64,000 nucleotides of DNA from DATKKG01 sp964475215 (GTDB lineage: Archaea > Thermoproteota > Nitrososphaeria > Conexivisphaerales > DTJL01). The translations under genes were made by a program, and so were the position numbers. The DNA lies in contig CAYYVT010000187.1 of the NCBI GenBank assembly GCA_964475215.1, positions 1 to 64,000 of the forward strand, read 5' to 3'. Each line of letters begins with the position of its first letter. Position 1 is the stretch's first letter. The notes under the pieces were generated by a model. That model was not told the DNA's origin and did not search any database. It was given only the letters and a program-made list of their open reading frames with translations. Below, piece by piece: positions 1 through 9,412 of the stretch.

Positions 1-955
<955 letters not shown>

Positions 956-1058
956 TCGGGAGAACGACGCTATTGGCTATTGCGAGAAGCACGCAACTCA
1001 AATGCTCAGATTCAATCCTTAGAAGGGTTGAACCCTCATTCTGTACGCACATCAGGAG

Positions 1059-1100
1059 GTTGTCGGCTCACTGTCGGGCTAGGCCCGCCTCAGCGACAAC
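1059..1100 (-). other. Hairpin in the pre-16S leader
   Basis: GTTGTCG at 1059-1065 pairs with CGACAAC at 1094-1100, and an inner CGGGC/GCCCG helix closes the loop. It lies between the proposed rRNA promoter and the 16S 5' end, so it would be transcribed in the leader. It may be a processing or folding element. The partner strand of a true 16S processing stem would lie beyond the left edge. Confidence 0.45.
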
Positions 1101-1142
1101 GCCGCCAATTATAATGTGCGAAGTGTAGCCCATGCCCAGGGG

Positions 1143-1154
1143 GGATATAAGCCT
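1143..1154 (-). promoter_or_regulatory. Candidate TATA box of the rRNA operon
   Basis: On the minus strand the sequence reads AAAGGCTTATATCCCC, a good archaeal BRE plus TATA arrangement. Transcription would start about 25 nt downstream, near 1122, leaving a leader of about 165 nt before 16S. Between here and tRNA-Ser I see no gene. Confidence 0.5.
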
Positions 1155-1373
1155 TTAGGGCCTTGGGTCATGAACAAAATAGAGAAAATAGCATGCTGAG
1201 AGCCCATTATAGTCGAAGACATGCAAAGTACATACTACCGGAAATCAAAGAATCGAAATATCACACGAAAGGATTGTAACGGAACTTGAGATGAGCCTAT
1301 TGGCTTACTTCACGTCGATGAGACCATTAGGTCCGATTTGGGGTTTACATGGGGCCCGAACAGAAGAAATGAG

Positions 1374-1501
1374 CGCCGGGGATGGGACTTGAACCCATGA
1401 GGGCCGTGAAGGCCCATCAGCTGTCTAGCCACATTCGTTAAGATCTCGAGGCTGACGCGTTCTGTGACGGCCTTGAGCCGCAGCCACTCCGCCACCCCGG
1501 C
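1374..1501 (-). tRNA. tRNA-Ser(CGA) precursor, two introns
   Basis: Acceptor GCCGGGG (1495-1501) pairs with CCCCGGC, followed by discriminator G. The T-arm is ATGGG-TTCAAGT-CCCAT and a long variable arm GGGCC-TTCAC-GGCCC fits a class II tRNA. The anticodon stem is TCAGC/GCTGA with loop CTCGAGA, anticodon CGA. A 22-nt insert sits at the canonical 37/38 site. The D-arm is about 18 nt too long: GCG...CGC closes a normal D-loop only if the segment containing the hairpin CGGC-TCAAG-GCCG is removed. Removing both leaves about 88 nt, right for tRNA-Ser. The exact D-loop splice sites are uncertain. Confidence 0.88.
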
Positions 1502-1528
1502 AGCTCGTGCACTTATGCGTCTTCACTG

Positions 1529-1539
1529 TTTATATAAGG
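1529..1539 (-). promoter_or_regulatory. TATA box of tRNA-Ser
   Basis: CTTATATAAAC on the minus strand is centred about 33 nt upstream of the tRNA 5' end, so the start of transcription would fall within about 10 nt of the mature 5' end, as is common for archaeal tRNAs. Confidence 0.55.
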
Positions 1540-1750
1540 AGTGCTACGTGAGGGCGGCATTCACCTACTCAGAGTCTAGGCTCAATAGGTCGGTAGGCTC
1601 GTGTAGGGATTCGGCGCTCCATGGGCGAAAGCGGCGTGATTCCGTTGGAGTGGTCCATACTAGCTGGGGTCGAATATTCGAAGCCCAAGGCGAAATTGTA
1701 GAACTCGTTATATCAGCGCCCTCTGAATTCGAAATCGGTCTAGTTCTAGG

Positions 1751-2917
1751 TTGGAGGCAAAGGCTCCCACGGTGGACGAGAGATTTCTGAAGGAGGATGG
1801 ATACGAGGTCTTCAATGGGAACGAACTGATAGTCAAAGGCTCCCTGGAAGCGGGAATACCGATAGCTTCGGGCTACATGGGGTCACCTGTGGCTGAATTC
1901 TTCACGTTCGCAGAGAACTATAGGGCATGGCTTAACATGAAGGGGTTCTATTGGGAGGCGGCCAAGAACGAAGCAGAGGGGGCTGGGCGGCTGAACGGAG
2001 CCCGGGTCGCAGGAAAGGATGCCATGGCCGTGATGAAGAGCGTCGGGTTGAACGTCGCGGCTGACCCGCTCGAAATCTCCAACTATCAAGCGGCAGCGTC
2101 GGTGGGCTGGGGAGGGATTGTGGTCGTGGGTGACGATCCCCACGCTTCGAGCACACAGGTCGCCGCTAGCTCACGGTATCTCCTCAGGAAGCTCAGGATC
2201 CCCATCATAGAGCCTAGCACTCCTCAGGAAGTCAAGGATTTCATAGGGGCATCGCTGGAGCTATCGCGGTCTTCTCAGCTCATCGTTGGCTACATCATTC
2301 AAACATTCCAAGCCGATGGTATAGGATCCGTGGAGCTCTACAAGAACAGGTACCCTTCTAAAGAGAAGGCAAGGCTGGATATATCTCGCATCGATGTCCA
2401 GAAGGGGACAAGCCTTCCTCCGGTGTCAGGCGAGCATGAGAAGGACATCGTCATCAGAAGGATGCCCCTGGCTATCAAGCACGCAAGGGAAGCGAACCTG
2501 AACAGGCTCCTCTATAGTGATCCGGTCAACCAGCGCAAAAGGAGGATCGGGTTCATCACGTCGGGATTGACCTACAACTACCTAGAGCAGGCCTTCCACG
2601 CCCTTGGTTTCGAGGAACGTTTTCCGATACTTAAGCTAGGGATGATATATCCGTTGGACGAGGAAATCGTGAAATCTTTTGCTAGGACGGTCGACTCTAT
2701 CTACGTCATCGAGGAGAAGGAGCCTTTCATAGAGTCGGACGTGTCTTACATTTTGAAGAACGCCTATCAGAACAAGGAGGTCGACCCCGTGGAAATCTGG
2801 GGGAAGAGGTTCCCCGACGGGAAGGGAGGGTTTCCGGAGTTCGGCGGGCTCGATCCCACCATAGCCATCGAGAAGGTTGGGGGTGCTATCCTACGTCTTC
2901 AGACATTATCACAGTAG
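1751..2917 (+). CDS. iorA: Indolepyruvate ferredoxin oxidoreductase, N-terminal pyruvate-oxidoreductase domain (split gene, part 1)
   Basis: 388 residues matching the N-terminal half of the indolepyruvate:ferredoxin oxidoreductase alpha subunit: the PP-binding-like domain I (GSLEAGIPIASGYMGSP near residue 31) followed by domain II with the IGFITSGLTYNYLEQA segment. The enzyme oxidatively decarboxylates aryl pyruvates to acyl-CoA and reduces ferredoxin in the cytoplasm. It stops at TAG 2915-2917, just before the TPP domain that follows in another frame. Together the two parts make about 1200 residues, the length of the one-piece IorAB/DUF6537 proteins. The start is TTG 1751; GTG 1772 is an alternative. 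The product is unlikely to act without part 2. Confidence 0.85.
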   Translation: MEAKAPTVDERFLKEDGYEVFNGNELIVKGSLEAGIPIASGYMGSPVAEFFTFAENYRAWLNMKGFYWEAAKNEAEGAGRLNGARVAGKDAMAVMKSVGLNVAADPLEISNYQAAASVGWGGIVVVGDDPHASSTQVAASSRYLLRKLRIPIIEPSTPQEVKDFIGASLELSRSSQLIVGYIIQTFQADGIGSVELYKNRYPSKEKARLDISRIDVQKGTSLPPVSGEHEKDIVIRRMPLAIKHAREANLNRLLYSDPVNQRKRRIGFITSGLTYNYLEQAFHALGFEERFPILKLGMIYPLDEEIVKSFARTVDSIYVIEEKEPFIESDVSYILKNAYQNKEVDPVEIWGKRFPDGKGGFPEFGGLDPTIAIEKVGGAILRLQTLSQ

Positions 2918-2979
2918 ATGAGAGGAAGAGGATCGAAGCCGAGCTAGCTCTCATCAAGAAGTCCGGCGAATTCGCGCTC

Positions 2980-5427
2980 GTGTTGCCAAAGAGGACGCCG
3001 GGCTACTGCGCCGGATGCCCTCATCGTGGGACCAACAGCGTCGTCAAATATCTCAGGGCCGAGACCGACAACAAGGACTTCCTGACTATACCGGATATTG
3101 GGTGCTATTCCATGTCCATGTACGGCCCTTGGAGGGAGGCCCATGCCTTCAACGCCATGGGGCATGCTGGCGCATCCGCGGACGCCATGAGGGACGTCGC
3201 CAACAAGAAGCTCGTTATGATCGGAGATGGAACCTTCGAGCATGGCGGCAAGAACTCCGTCCAGGAGGCCATAGACGGCAGGCGCGACCGGGTCACGATC
3301 ATCATGGACAACAAGTGCGTCGCCATGACGGGCCACCAAGAATCGATTTCGACAGAATTCCATGGCAAGGAGAGGATTCCCTCTCGCAAGTTCGAACCCA
3401 TAATCAGGGGGATGGCCGGGGACAAGGAGGTCTACATCAAGACGGTGAACCCGGACGACCGGCGGGGCTACATTGACGAGATGAAGAAGGCTCTAGGGCG
3501 GGAAATGCCGACCGTCTTCATCTCAGAGAAGGAGTGTGGGATAACGAAGGAACGGAGGAGGAAGATGCTGCGGAAGGGTCCCAAGACCGAATTCGTAAAT
3601 GTGACCCCCGAAGTTTGCGAAAACTGCCGGGAGTGCACTATGAACACGGGATGCCCTGGTCTGGCTCTCACCGACACCATCTATGGCCAGAAGGTCGCCA
3701 TTGACCTCTCCATTTGCACCGAGGACGCCTACTGCGCCAAGATTGAGGCATGTCCTTCGTTCGAGCGAGTCAAGGTCAGCTACTCGGGAGGTCTTCCCAA
3801 GGAGAGGTTGCCTGACGGCGAGCTGGCGGACATCCCCGAGCCCGCCAAAAAGATCGACTTTGAGGACACCTACTCTATCTACACGGGCTCGTTTGGAGGG
3901 ATGGGGGGAGGGCTCAACACGGTGATTTTGGCAAGGGCGGCCGCAAAGCAGGGATACAATAGAGGGCAATGGATAGGGCATGACAAGAAGGGATTGGCCG
4001 TTAGGAACGGGGGAGTCTACAGTCATGTCATATTTCAGAAGGGGAAGACGAATACGTCGCCGGTGATTTCCGCGGGAAGGGCGAACCTCATCAACGGCCT
4101 CGACAAACTCGAAGGAACTAGGGGCATGAAGTATGCCAACGAATCTACAGTTTTCATATCCAACGAAACGGCACTTCCCACCATACCGATGCTCGCCGGC
4201 GAAGAGGACTATCCCGACGACGTCGACGAAAGAATCAGGGGAAAGGTGGGCAAGGACGATTACTTCGGTCTCCCGGTGTCGGAGATAACCGAGTTCTACC
4301 TCGGGAGCAAGATCTATTCCAACATGGTCATGCTCGGGATGACGTATCAGTTGGGATTGCTTCCGCTGGACCTAGTCAACCTCGAAGATTCAATCGTCCA
4401 ATCCGCCAAGGCGGGAAAGCAGACTAACATCAGGGCGTTCAGGCTCGGGAGGAAGCTCGTCGCCGACAGGAGCTTCGCCGACAAGCTGACCAACAACCCT
4501 GAATTCCTTCTCTTGTATGACGAAAGAGAATGGTTTTCAAGGTTGACTTTGGACGACGTGATCAGGGAGAAGAAGGAGTATATCCGCGATTATTACTTCT
4601 TCAAGTCAAGAGGGGAGAAGGCTGCCAGAGAATACCAGGCATTGATCGAATCCACCGCTTCCAAGATGGCGCTCGATGTCACCGATACCAAGGATTTGGC
4701 GGTGCGTGCCTATGATCTGATTAGATGGGGAAACCTCGAGTATGCAAAGAAATACGTCCAGAGGGTCTCGGAAGTCCATGCTATCGACAGCCGGGAGAAC
4801 GGATTCACAGCTACAAAGGCCGTCCTGCGTAACCTCTACAAAGTCATGGCGATCAAAGACGAACTCTGGGTTGCCGAATTGCTTCTGGCTAAAGAGAAGA
4901 CTGATAGGGATAGGGTTAGGTATAACGTCGATTTCAGCAGGGGAGACTCCATTGAATACATCCATCTTAACCGTCCACAGCTGGACATATATGTCGGCAG
5001 CGTGCTTGCTCGAGGCTTCGGGGCGCTAACAAAACGCATCCCGAATCCGACCGGTAAGAGGATCGAGCTAGGCGTTTCGAAGAACGAGCTGAGGGTGAGG
5101 TTCGATATGAACACGTCGACCTTCTCGCTCAAGTCCATCAGACGCCTCAAGTTCCTGAGAGGAGTTATTTTCAGGCACAAGAAAGAGGAGACCTTCAGGG
5201 ATTGGTATGCGGGAGAAGTAATCGACCAGTTCATAAGAGGCTCTTACAAGGATTACCAAGCCGCCGTCAACACGCTGAGCATGCCGCTGGAGCTAAGCGT
5301 GCCCAATCATGCAAAAGGAGTGACAGGCTTCAGAGAGGTCATCTATCCCAAGATGGAGCTTGCGAAATATGTGTACACGGCAAGCCTCAGGTCCGCGAAG
5401 GACGTGCCCCAGATACTCAGCCGTTGA
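2980..5427 (+). CDS. iorB: Indolepyruvate ferredoxin oxidoreductase, TPP, ferredoxin, gamma and DUF6537 domains (split gene, part 2)
   Basis: 815 residues. Residues 1-190 are the TPP domain (YCAGCPHRG, then GDGTFEHGG and the DNKCVAMTGHQ metal site). Residues 205-255 are a ferredoxin-like Cys cluster (CENCREC and later Cys). Residues 290-480 are the gamma domain (GSFGGMGGGLNTVILARAA). The rest resembles DUF6537. This is the domain order of fused Ior enzymes. The only in-frame standard starts near the junction are GTG 2980 and TTG 2983, only a few codons before the conserved LPKRTPGYC. About 27 protein-like codons lie open upstream from 2899, so the two parts look like one gene with a frame change near 2890-2915. 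The real start is therefore unsure. Confidence 0.88.
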   Translation: MLPKRTPGYCAGCPHRGTNSVVKYLRAETDNKDFLTIPDIGCYSMSMYGPWREAHAFNAMGHAGASADAMRDVANKKLVMIGDGTFEHGGKNSVQEAIDGRRDRVTIIMDNKCVAMTGHQESISTEFHGKERIPSRKFEPIIRGMAGDKEVYIKTVNPDDRRGYIDEMKKALGREMPTVFISEKECGITKERRRKMLRKGPKTEFVNVTPEVCENCRECTMNTGCPGLALTDTIYGQKVAIDLSICTEDAYCAKIEACPSFERVKVSYSGGLPKERLPDGELADIPEPAKKIDFEDTYSIYTGSFGGMGGGLNTVILARAAAKQGYNRGQWIGHDKKGLAVRNGGVYSHVIFQKGKTNTSPVISAGRANLINGLDKLEGTRGMKYANESTVFISNETALPTIPMLAGEEDYPDDVDERIRGKVGKDDYFGLPVSEITEFYLGSKIYSNMVMLGMTYQLGLLPLDLVNLEDSIVQSAKAGKQTNIRAFRLGRKLVADRSFADKLTNNPEFLLLYDEREWFSRLTLDDVIREKKEYIRDYYFFKSRGEKAAREYQALIESTASKMALDVTDTKDLAVRAYDLIRWGNLEYAKKYVQRVSEVHAIDSRENGFTATKAVLRNLYKVMAIKDELWVAELLLAKEKTDRDRVRYNVDFSRGDSIEYIHLNRPQLDIYVGSVLARGFGALTKRIPNPTGKRIELGVSKNELRVRFDMNTSTFSLKSIRRLKFLRGVIFRHKKEETFRDWYAGEVIDQFIRGSYKDYQAAVNTLSMPLELSVPNHAKGVTGFREVIYPKMELAKYVYTASLRSAKDVPQILSR

Positions 5428-5670
5428 AATTGTGTCATCCTTGTGGCCGTTCTCCCGGAGGGGTTGAGAGCCGGTTCACCACGTATCGTAGTATTCCATA
5501 GGCTACAACGGAGAGCTCGAATAACACGATGATAATCACAATTGTAAACAGGGTATCGTTAAGGGACACAGAGTTTGGCTACTGGGCGCAGCTTAAAAGC
5601 TCAGCGGGAATGGCAGCATGTGTAATTTCATGCGGTTTCGACTCTTGCGATGACTGGCCAAGGTGCATGG

Positions 5671-5755
5671 TGCGGGGGGTGGGATTCGAACCCACGAACT
5701 CCTACGAGATGAGGTCCTGAGCCTCACGCCTTTGACCAGGCTGGGCGACCCCCGC
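5671..5755 (-). tRNA. tRNA-Leu(CAG)
   Basis: 85 nt, no intron. Acceptor GCGGGGG/CCCCCGC with discriminator A, D-arm GCC...GGC, anticodon stem TGAGG/CCTCA with loop CTCAGGA (anticodon CAG), variable arm of 14 nt, T-arm GTGGG-TTCGAAT-CCCAC. It aligns position by position with the spliced tRNA-Leu(CAA) at 30636-30764 and so serves as the intron-free reference. A weak TATA-like TTTTACAA lies about 30 nt upstream. The 240 nt between the ior gene and this tRNA hold nothing I recognise. Confidence 0.95.
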
Positions 5756-5941
5756 CTAGGCCTAGACCTCGAAGAATCTGGTTGTAAAAGCTTTTTGTGA
5801 AGGGTCCTGACTTAAACCTTCAAGTTAGGTGCTGAAAATATGTAAACCAATGGTGGTCAAGCTTGCCCAAGTATTTTGTGAGTTGATGTTGACCCCAAGG
5901 GGTATATCGAAGAAGGCCCCCAAATTGCCTGCGAAGCAAAT

Positions 5942-6400
5942 TTGGACACGTGGCTATACATCGCCATAGCGGTCGCAGCCTTAATCATAATCGCGCTCGC
6001 CGTGTCGCTAGGTTATAGAAGCAGATCCAAGGCAGCCCCGATGGCCGCCGGACCTGCGCCTGTTTCTACCTTGGCGCCTCCGGCTCCAATGGCTGCCCAA
6101 CCGGCTCCTGAGCCCATCAAAGAAGAAACACAACCGCCGCAACCAGAGCCCGTCCCGGAGCCGGTTCACGTGGTTGAGGCGCCAGTAGCTCCTGCGCCAG
6201 CGCCTGAGCCCGTGGTCGAGAAGCCGATTGAAGTCACTCCGGTGATGGCCGCCCCCGAACCCGTCGTAGAGACAGCACCTGCGATGCAAACGATGGATTC
6301 AACCCCTGCACCAGAGCCCAAGCCTGCCATAAAGAGAGTCAGGAGCACGAAGCCCCGCAAGCCGCGGACCACTAAGGCGAAAAAAGGGACAAAGACATAA
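5942..6400 (+). CDS. Membrane-anchored Pro/Ala/Glu-rich protein with basic C-terminal tail
   Basis: 152 residues with no recognised family. Residues 4-25 form one transmembrane helix right at the N-terminus (YIAIAVAALIIIALAVSLGY). Residues 30-125 are a low-complexity stretch rich in Pro, Ala, Glu and Val with repeated PAPEP-type units. The last 20 or so residues are Lys/Arg-rich (KPRKPRTTKAKKG), like linker-histone or TonB-type tails. The likely topology is a short anchor with a long extended arm ending in a nucleic-acid or envelope-binding tail; this is inference. The start is TTG 5942, with GTATAT about 30 nt upstream. The imperfect inverted repeat CCAAATT/AATTTGG overlaps the start and could hide it. 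Confidence 0.65.
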   Translation: MDTWLYIAIAVAALIIIALAVSLGYRSRSKAAPMAAGPAPVSTLAPPAPMAAQPAPEPIKEETQPPQPEPVPEPVHVVEAPVAPAPAPEPVVEKPIEVTPVMAAPEPVVETAPAMQTMDSTPAPEPKPAIKRVRSTKPRKPRTTKAKKGTKT

Positions 6401-6451
6401 GCTGGCTAATGCGTAAAGCAGATGGCTCGATGTGCATGGCTACGTTGTGTG

Positions 6452-6802
6452 ATGGAGGAAGGCAACTTGAAGAGCAAGAAGATTGACCGGGAGCTCGTCT
6501 ATTCGCTTACTAAGCAAGTACCAAAGGGAATGGTCACCAGCTATGGAGGCCTGGCGGCCGCGGTGGGGAGACCAGAAGCTGCCAGGGCCATAGGAAGCAT
6601 CATGCACGTCAATCCCTATGCCCCGATTGTCCCATGCCATAGAGTGGTGCATAAGGACGGCCGAATTGGAGGATTCGGCGATAAGCGAGGCGTAGCTAGG
6701 AAGATTGAACTGCTTGCTTCAGAAGGGGTGTTCGTGGAAAACGGAAGGATCAAGGGCTTCGAAAAAATTTACTTTGACAGATTCCGGATACGGGAACAAT
6801 AG
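6452..6802 (+). CDS. ogt: Methylated-DNA--protein-cysteine methyltransferase (Ogt/Ada C-terminal type)
   Basis: About 116 residues comprising only the DNA-binding and active-site domain of O6-alkylguanine-DNA alkyltransferases. It contains the active-site PCHRVV (Cys present), preceded by the helix-turn-helix YGGLAAAVGRPEAARAIGS with the arginine finger, and followed by IGGFGDKRGVARKIELLASEGV. It would directly reverse O6-alkylguanine by irreversible transfer to Cys. The N-terminal domain of full Ogt is absent. ATG 6452 (MEEGNLKSKK) is preferred to the upstream 6422 ATG because the extension MARCAWLRCV has no family match. An atypical alkyltransferase-like (ATL) protein is excluded by the retained Cys. 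Confidence 0.88.
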   Translation: MEEGNLKSKKIDRELVYSLTKQVPKGMVTSYGGLAAAVGRPEAARAIGSIMHVNPYAPIVPCHRVVHKDGRIGGFGDKRGVARKIELLASEGVFVENGRIKGFEKIYFDRFRIREQ

Positions 6803-6834
6803 CCTCATGGGCCGCATAGGTACCGGGTCTGGGA

Positions 6835-8982
6835 TTACAGCTTAAGCAGTATCCTAGCGTCCAGCGCTTTGCATCCCTTCCCGTCTTCAAAGACCACGAA
6901 TGGGTTGACGTCCAGCTCGTTGACCCTCTGAAGTTCAACGGCCATCTGTGAAAGCCTTTCGAGATATTCTATCAGCTTGTCGGTGTCACCTTTCTTGGCC
7001 CCTCTGAATCCGGCAAGGAGTTGGCTTGCCTTCGTTGAATTGATCATGTTCTGGGCCCCCAGTTCTCTAATGGGGGCAAGTCGAAAGGATACGTCCTTGT
7101 AGAGCTCCACTGCGGTGCCCCCCGTGCCGAATACGATGATGGGGCCGAATTGAGGGTCCCTCCTCATGCCGAGGAGTGTCTCTATACCCTTCCCGGCCAT
7201 CGCGTAGACTCCTACCCCCCAGATGTCAGCCTTGGGGCAGTTTGTCTTGACTGAGGTAATGATGTCTTCGTAGGCGTGCCGTAATCCGTCAGGATCTTGG
7301 ACTCCGACCTTGACCCCGCCTACATCGGTCTTGTGGACGATGTCGGGCGAGACGACCTTCAGGACGACTGGGTATCCTATTCTCTGTGCCTTCTCAAGCG
7401 CGTCTTCGAGGTTCCTGCCAAGGGCATGTTTAGGAACGTCGAATCTGTATGCTTCAAGCACGTCATATGCCTCTAGGTCGGTCATCACTTCCCTCCTCTC
7501 TTTAATCACCTCGTTGATGATTCTCTCTGCCTTCGCCCTGTCGACGTCTCGAAACGTCCTCACCTCGGTCCTACGGCGAAGGACCCAGCTTTCGTATCTC
7601 TGCATCATGGCGAGGGCCCTCACCGCGGACTCGGAGAACTCGTAGACTGGGACCTTGTTATCTTCGTTGTTTTCTAGGAGGACTACCCCTTCATCGTCAG
7701 CTGGAGCACCGGGGAACGAAGCCATTACCGTCTTTTCGGTCTTGCCGGCTGCCTTAGCTATGGCTCTTGCGATGGCCTTGGTGTCCGTCATCAGCTGCCT
7801 GGTGGCTATGATGATGAGAGAATCTACGTTGGGTTCCTTGACCATGGCCTGGATGGTCCTTTCATAGCGAACTTCGTCAGCATCTCCGATCATGTCAACA
7901 GGGTTGTTCAGGGCAGCAGCCGGAGGGAGGAAGGATTTTAGCAACGAAATTGTTTCAGGTGATAACGCGGGTATGGACATGCCGTACCTTATGCATGCAT
8001 CGGTCGTTAGGATGCCAGGGCCGCCCGCATTGGTGACTATTCCCACCCTGTTGCTCTTAGGGATAGGTTGCCTTGCAAAGGCTATCGCATAATCAAAGAG
8101 CTCAGCGGTGAATTCGACTCGCAGGACGCCACTTTGCAGGAAGATAGCGTCGTACACCTCGTCAGAGCCCGTCAGTGATCCCGTGTGAGAAGAGGCAGCC
8201 TTGGCGCCAGCTGCCGTGCGTCCTGCCTTTAGAGCCAATATGGGTTTTCCGATGGTGTCCGTCACAGTCCTTGCAGTCTCAATGAAACCCCGACCGTCCA
8301 CGAGGTCCTCTAGGTAGAGCAGAATCACCTTCGTGAGGGGATCGTTGGCCAACGCCTTCAGGAGGTCCAGCTCGTTGAGCACTGCCTTGTTTCCCAAGCT
8401 TACGACCTTGGATATGCCTATGTTGCGTGACGAAGCGTAATCCATCAGCGACACGCCTAGGGCGCCGCTTTGTGAAACGATGGCTATGTTGCCTGACCTA
8501 GGGATTCGTTTAGCGAAAGTCGCATTCAGCTGAACCTTCGGGTCCATGTTGCCAAGCCCTAGGCAGTTAGGACCGATTAATGGGAGATCGTAGGATTTGG
8601 CTGCTTGTTTCACAGCTTCTTCGAGCTTAGCGCCCTCGGCACCTGTTTCCTTGAAGCCAGCGCTTATTACGACCACGCCCTTGACGCCCTTCTTCCCACA
8701 TTCAATAACGGATTGCGGGACTAGCTTGCTGGGGATGCAAACGACCACCAAGTCAACGGGGTCGGGTATGTCCAAGATAGATGGATATGCCCGTACTCCA
8801 AGGATGGAATGGGCAGTCAGGCTGACCGGATATACAACTCCTTTGAAGGTAGCCTTCAGGATGTTGGAGAAGACTGCGTAGCCTACGCTCTCCACCTTGG
8901 GAGACGCGCCAACCACGGCTACGGAAGTAGGGCTCATAAAGGCACCAAGCCGCTTGAAGGCGTCATCAAGGGTTGTCGACAT
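6835..8982 (-). CDS. acdA: Acetate--CoA ligase (ADP-forming), fused alpha-beta
   Basis: 715 residues. Residues 10-140 are a CoA-binding Rossmann domain (VAVVGASPKVESVGYAVF), then the succinyl-CoA-ligase-like domains with the His-containing ASSHTGSLTGSDEVYDAIF near residue 265, and a C-terminal ATP-grasp domain from about 490 (GYPVVLKVVSPDIVHKTDVG). It converts acyl-CoA, ADP and Pi to the acid, CoA and ATP, the usual archaeal substrate-level phosphorylation step after 2-oxoacid:ferredoxin oxidoreductases, which fits the neighbouring Ior genes. In several archaea alpha and beta are separate; here they are fused. The substrate (acetyl-, aryl- or other acyl-CoA) cannot be told. Confidence 0.93.
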   Translation of the reverse strand: MSTTLDDAFKRLGAFMSPTSVAVVGASPKVESVGYAVFSNILKATFKGVVYPVSLTAHSILGVRAYPSILDIPDPVDLVVVCIPSKLVPQSVIECGKKGVKGVVVISAGFKETGAEGAKLEEAVKQAAKSYDLPLIGPNCLGLGNMDPKVQLNATFAKRIPRSGNIAIVSQSGALGVSLMDYASSRNIGISKVVSLGNKAVLNELDLLKALANDPLTKVILLYLEDLVDGRGFIETARTVTDTIGKPILALKAGRTAAGAKAASSHTGSLTGSDEVYDAIFLQSGVLRVEFTAELFDYAIAFARQPIPKSNRVGIVTNAGGPGILTTDACIRYGMSIPALSPETISLLKSFLPPAAALNNPVDMIGDADEVRYERTIQAMVKEPNVDSLIIIATRQLMTDTKAIARAIAKAAGKTEKTVMASFPGAPADDEGVVLLENNEDNKVPVYEFSESAVRALAMMQRYESWVLRRRTEVRTFRDVDRAKAERIINEVIKERREVMTDLEAYDVLEAYRFDVPKHALGRNLEDALEKAQRIGYPVVLKVVSPDIVHKTDVGGVKVGVQDPDGLRHAYEDIITSVKTNCPKADIWGVGVYAMAGKGIETLLGMRRDPQFGPIIVFGTGGTAVELYKDVSFRLAPIRELGAQNMINSTKASQLLAGFRGAKKGDTDKLIEYLERLSQMAVELQRVNELDVNPFVVFEDGKGCKALDARILLKL

Positions 8983-9050
8983 CTTCAGCCCTCCATGCCC
9001 CTCACGCGTCGTGTGGCTTTAACCGTAACCGTCGAGACGGGGTGTAAGGT

Positions 9051-9058
9051 AAATATAC
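9051..9058 (+). promoter_or_regulatory. TATA box of tRNA-Met
   Basis: AAATATAC lies about 26 nt before position 9080. This favours 9080 over 9088 as the 5' end of the tRNA-Met precursor. Confidence 0.5.
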
Positions 9059-9079
9059 CGTCAGTATGTAGGGACGTCT

Positions 9080-9216
9080 GCCGGGAGGCCGGGATTCAGC
9101 GTCAGGCCCGACAGCTCAGCCTGGTTAGAGCGCCAGCCTCCATCGAAGGCGATACTCATAATCTGGAGGTGGACGCGTGCCACCAGAAGTCGAGGGTTCG
9201 AAACCCTCTCCCGGCA
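9080..9216 (+). tRNA. tRNA-Met(CAT)-type precursor with probably three introns
   Basis: The 3' end is clear: T-arm GAGGG-TTCGAAA-CCCTC, acceptor TCCCGGC and discriminator A (9216). The D-arm GCTCAGCCTGGTTAGAGC is at 9114-9131. Three segments must be removed for a normal cloverleaf. One lies between the acceptor strand and the D-arm. One of about 17 nt lies after CCAG (30/31), giving stem CCAGA/TCTGG with loop CTCATAA, anticodon CAT. One of about 20 nt lies at the variable loop and holds the hairpin GGTGG/CCACC, leaving AAGTC. GCCGGGA occurs twice, at 9080 and 9088, so the 5' end is ambiguous. The spliced length is about 75 nt. Elongator Met or Ile2 (C34-modified) cannot be told apart. Confidence 0.8.
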
Positions 9217-9290
9217 CCTCCCTACTTCTGATGTGTTTGCAGTTGTAAGCTTTAATAATTGTAGAGGTCGAGGGAGATGTTGCTTGATAT

Positions 9291-9401
9291 ATGTCCCCAG
9301 CTGATTTCTTCTCGTTTGCAGGGACGATGACGTTTGCTATCTTGGTGGCGGCCGTCATAGCCCTATTCATCTACGAGCATTACGCCGCGAAGAAGAAGTA
9401 A
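9291..9401 (+). CDS. Small single-span membrane protein
   Basis: 36 residues beginning MSPADFFSFAGTMTF, with one hydrophobic segment (about residues 13-29) and the C-terminus HYAAKKK. An N-out, positive-inside helix with a lysine tail is likely. It lies between tRNA-Met and the Lhr gene and ends 11 nt before the Lhr start, so the two are probably co-transcribed. TTTAATAATTG at about 9250 is a fair TATA box. The family is not recognised. It is too short for most gene finders, but codon use and the promoter support it. Confidence 0.6.
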   Translation: MSPADFFSFAGTMTFAILVAAVIALFIYEHYAAKKK

Positions 9402-9412
9402 GACACTGATCA

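Noticed and set aside
2944..4026. Antisense frames of 100-170 codons inside the ior genes
   Set aside because: Shadows of the strong GC-rich coding frame on the plus strand.
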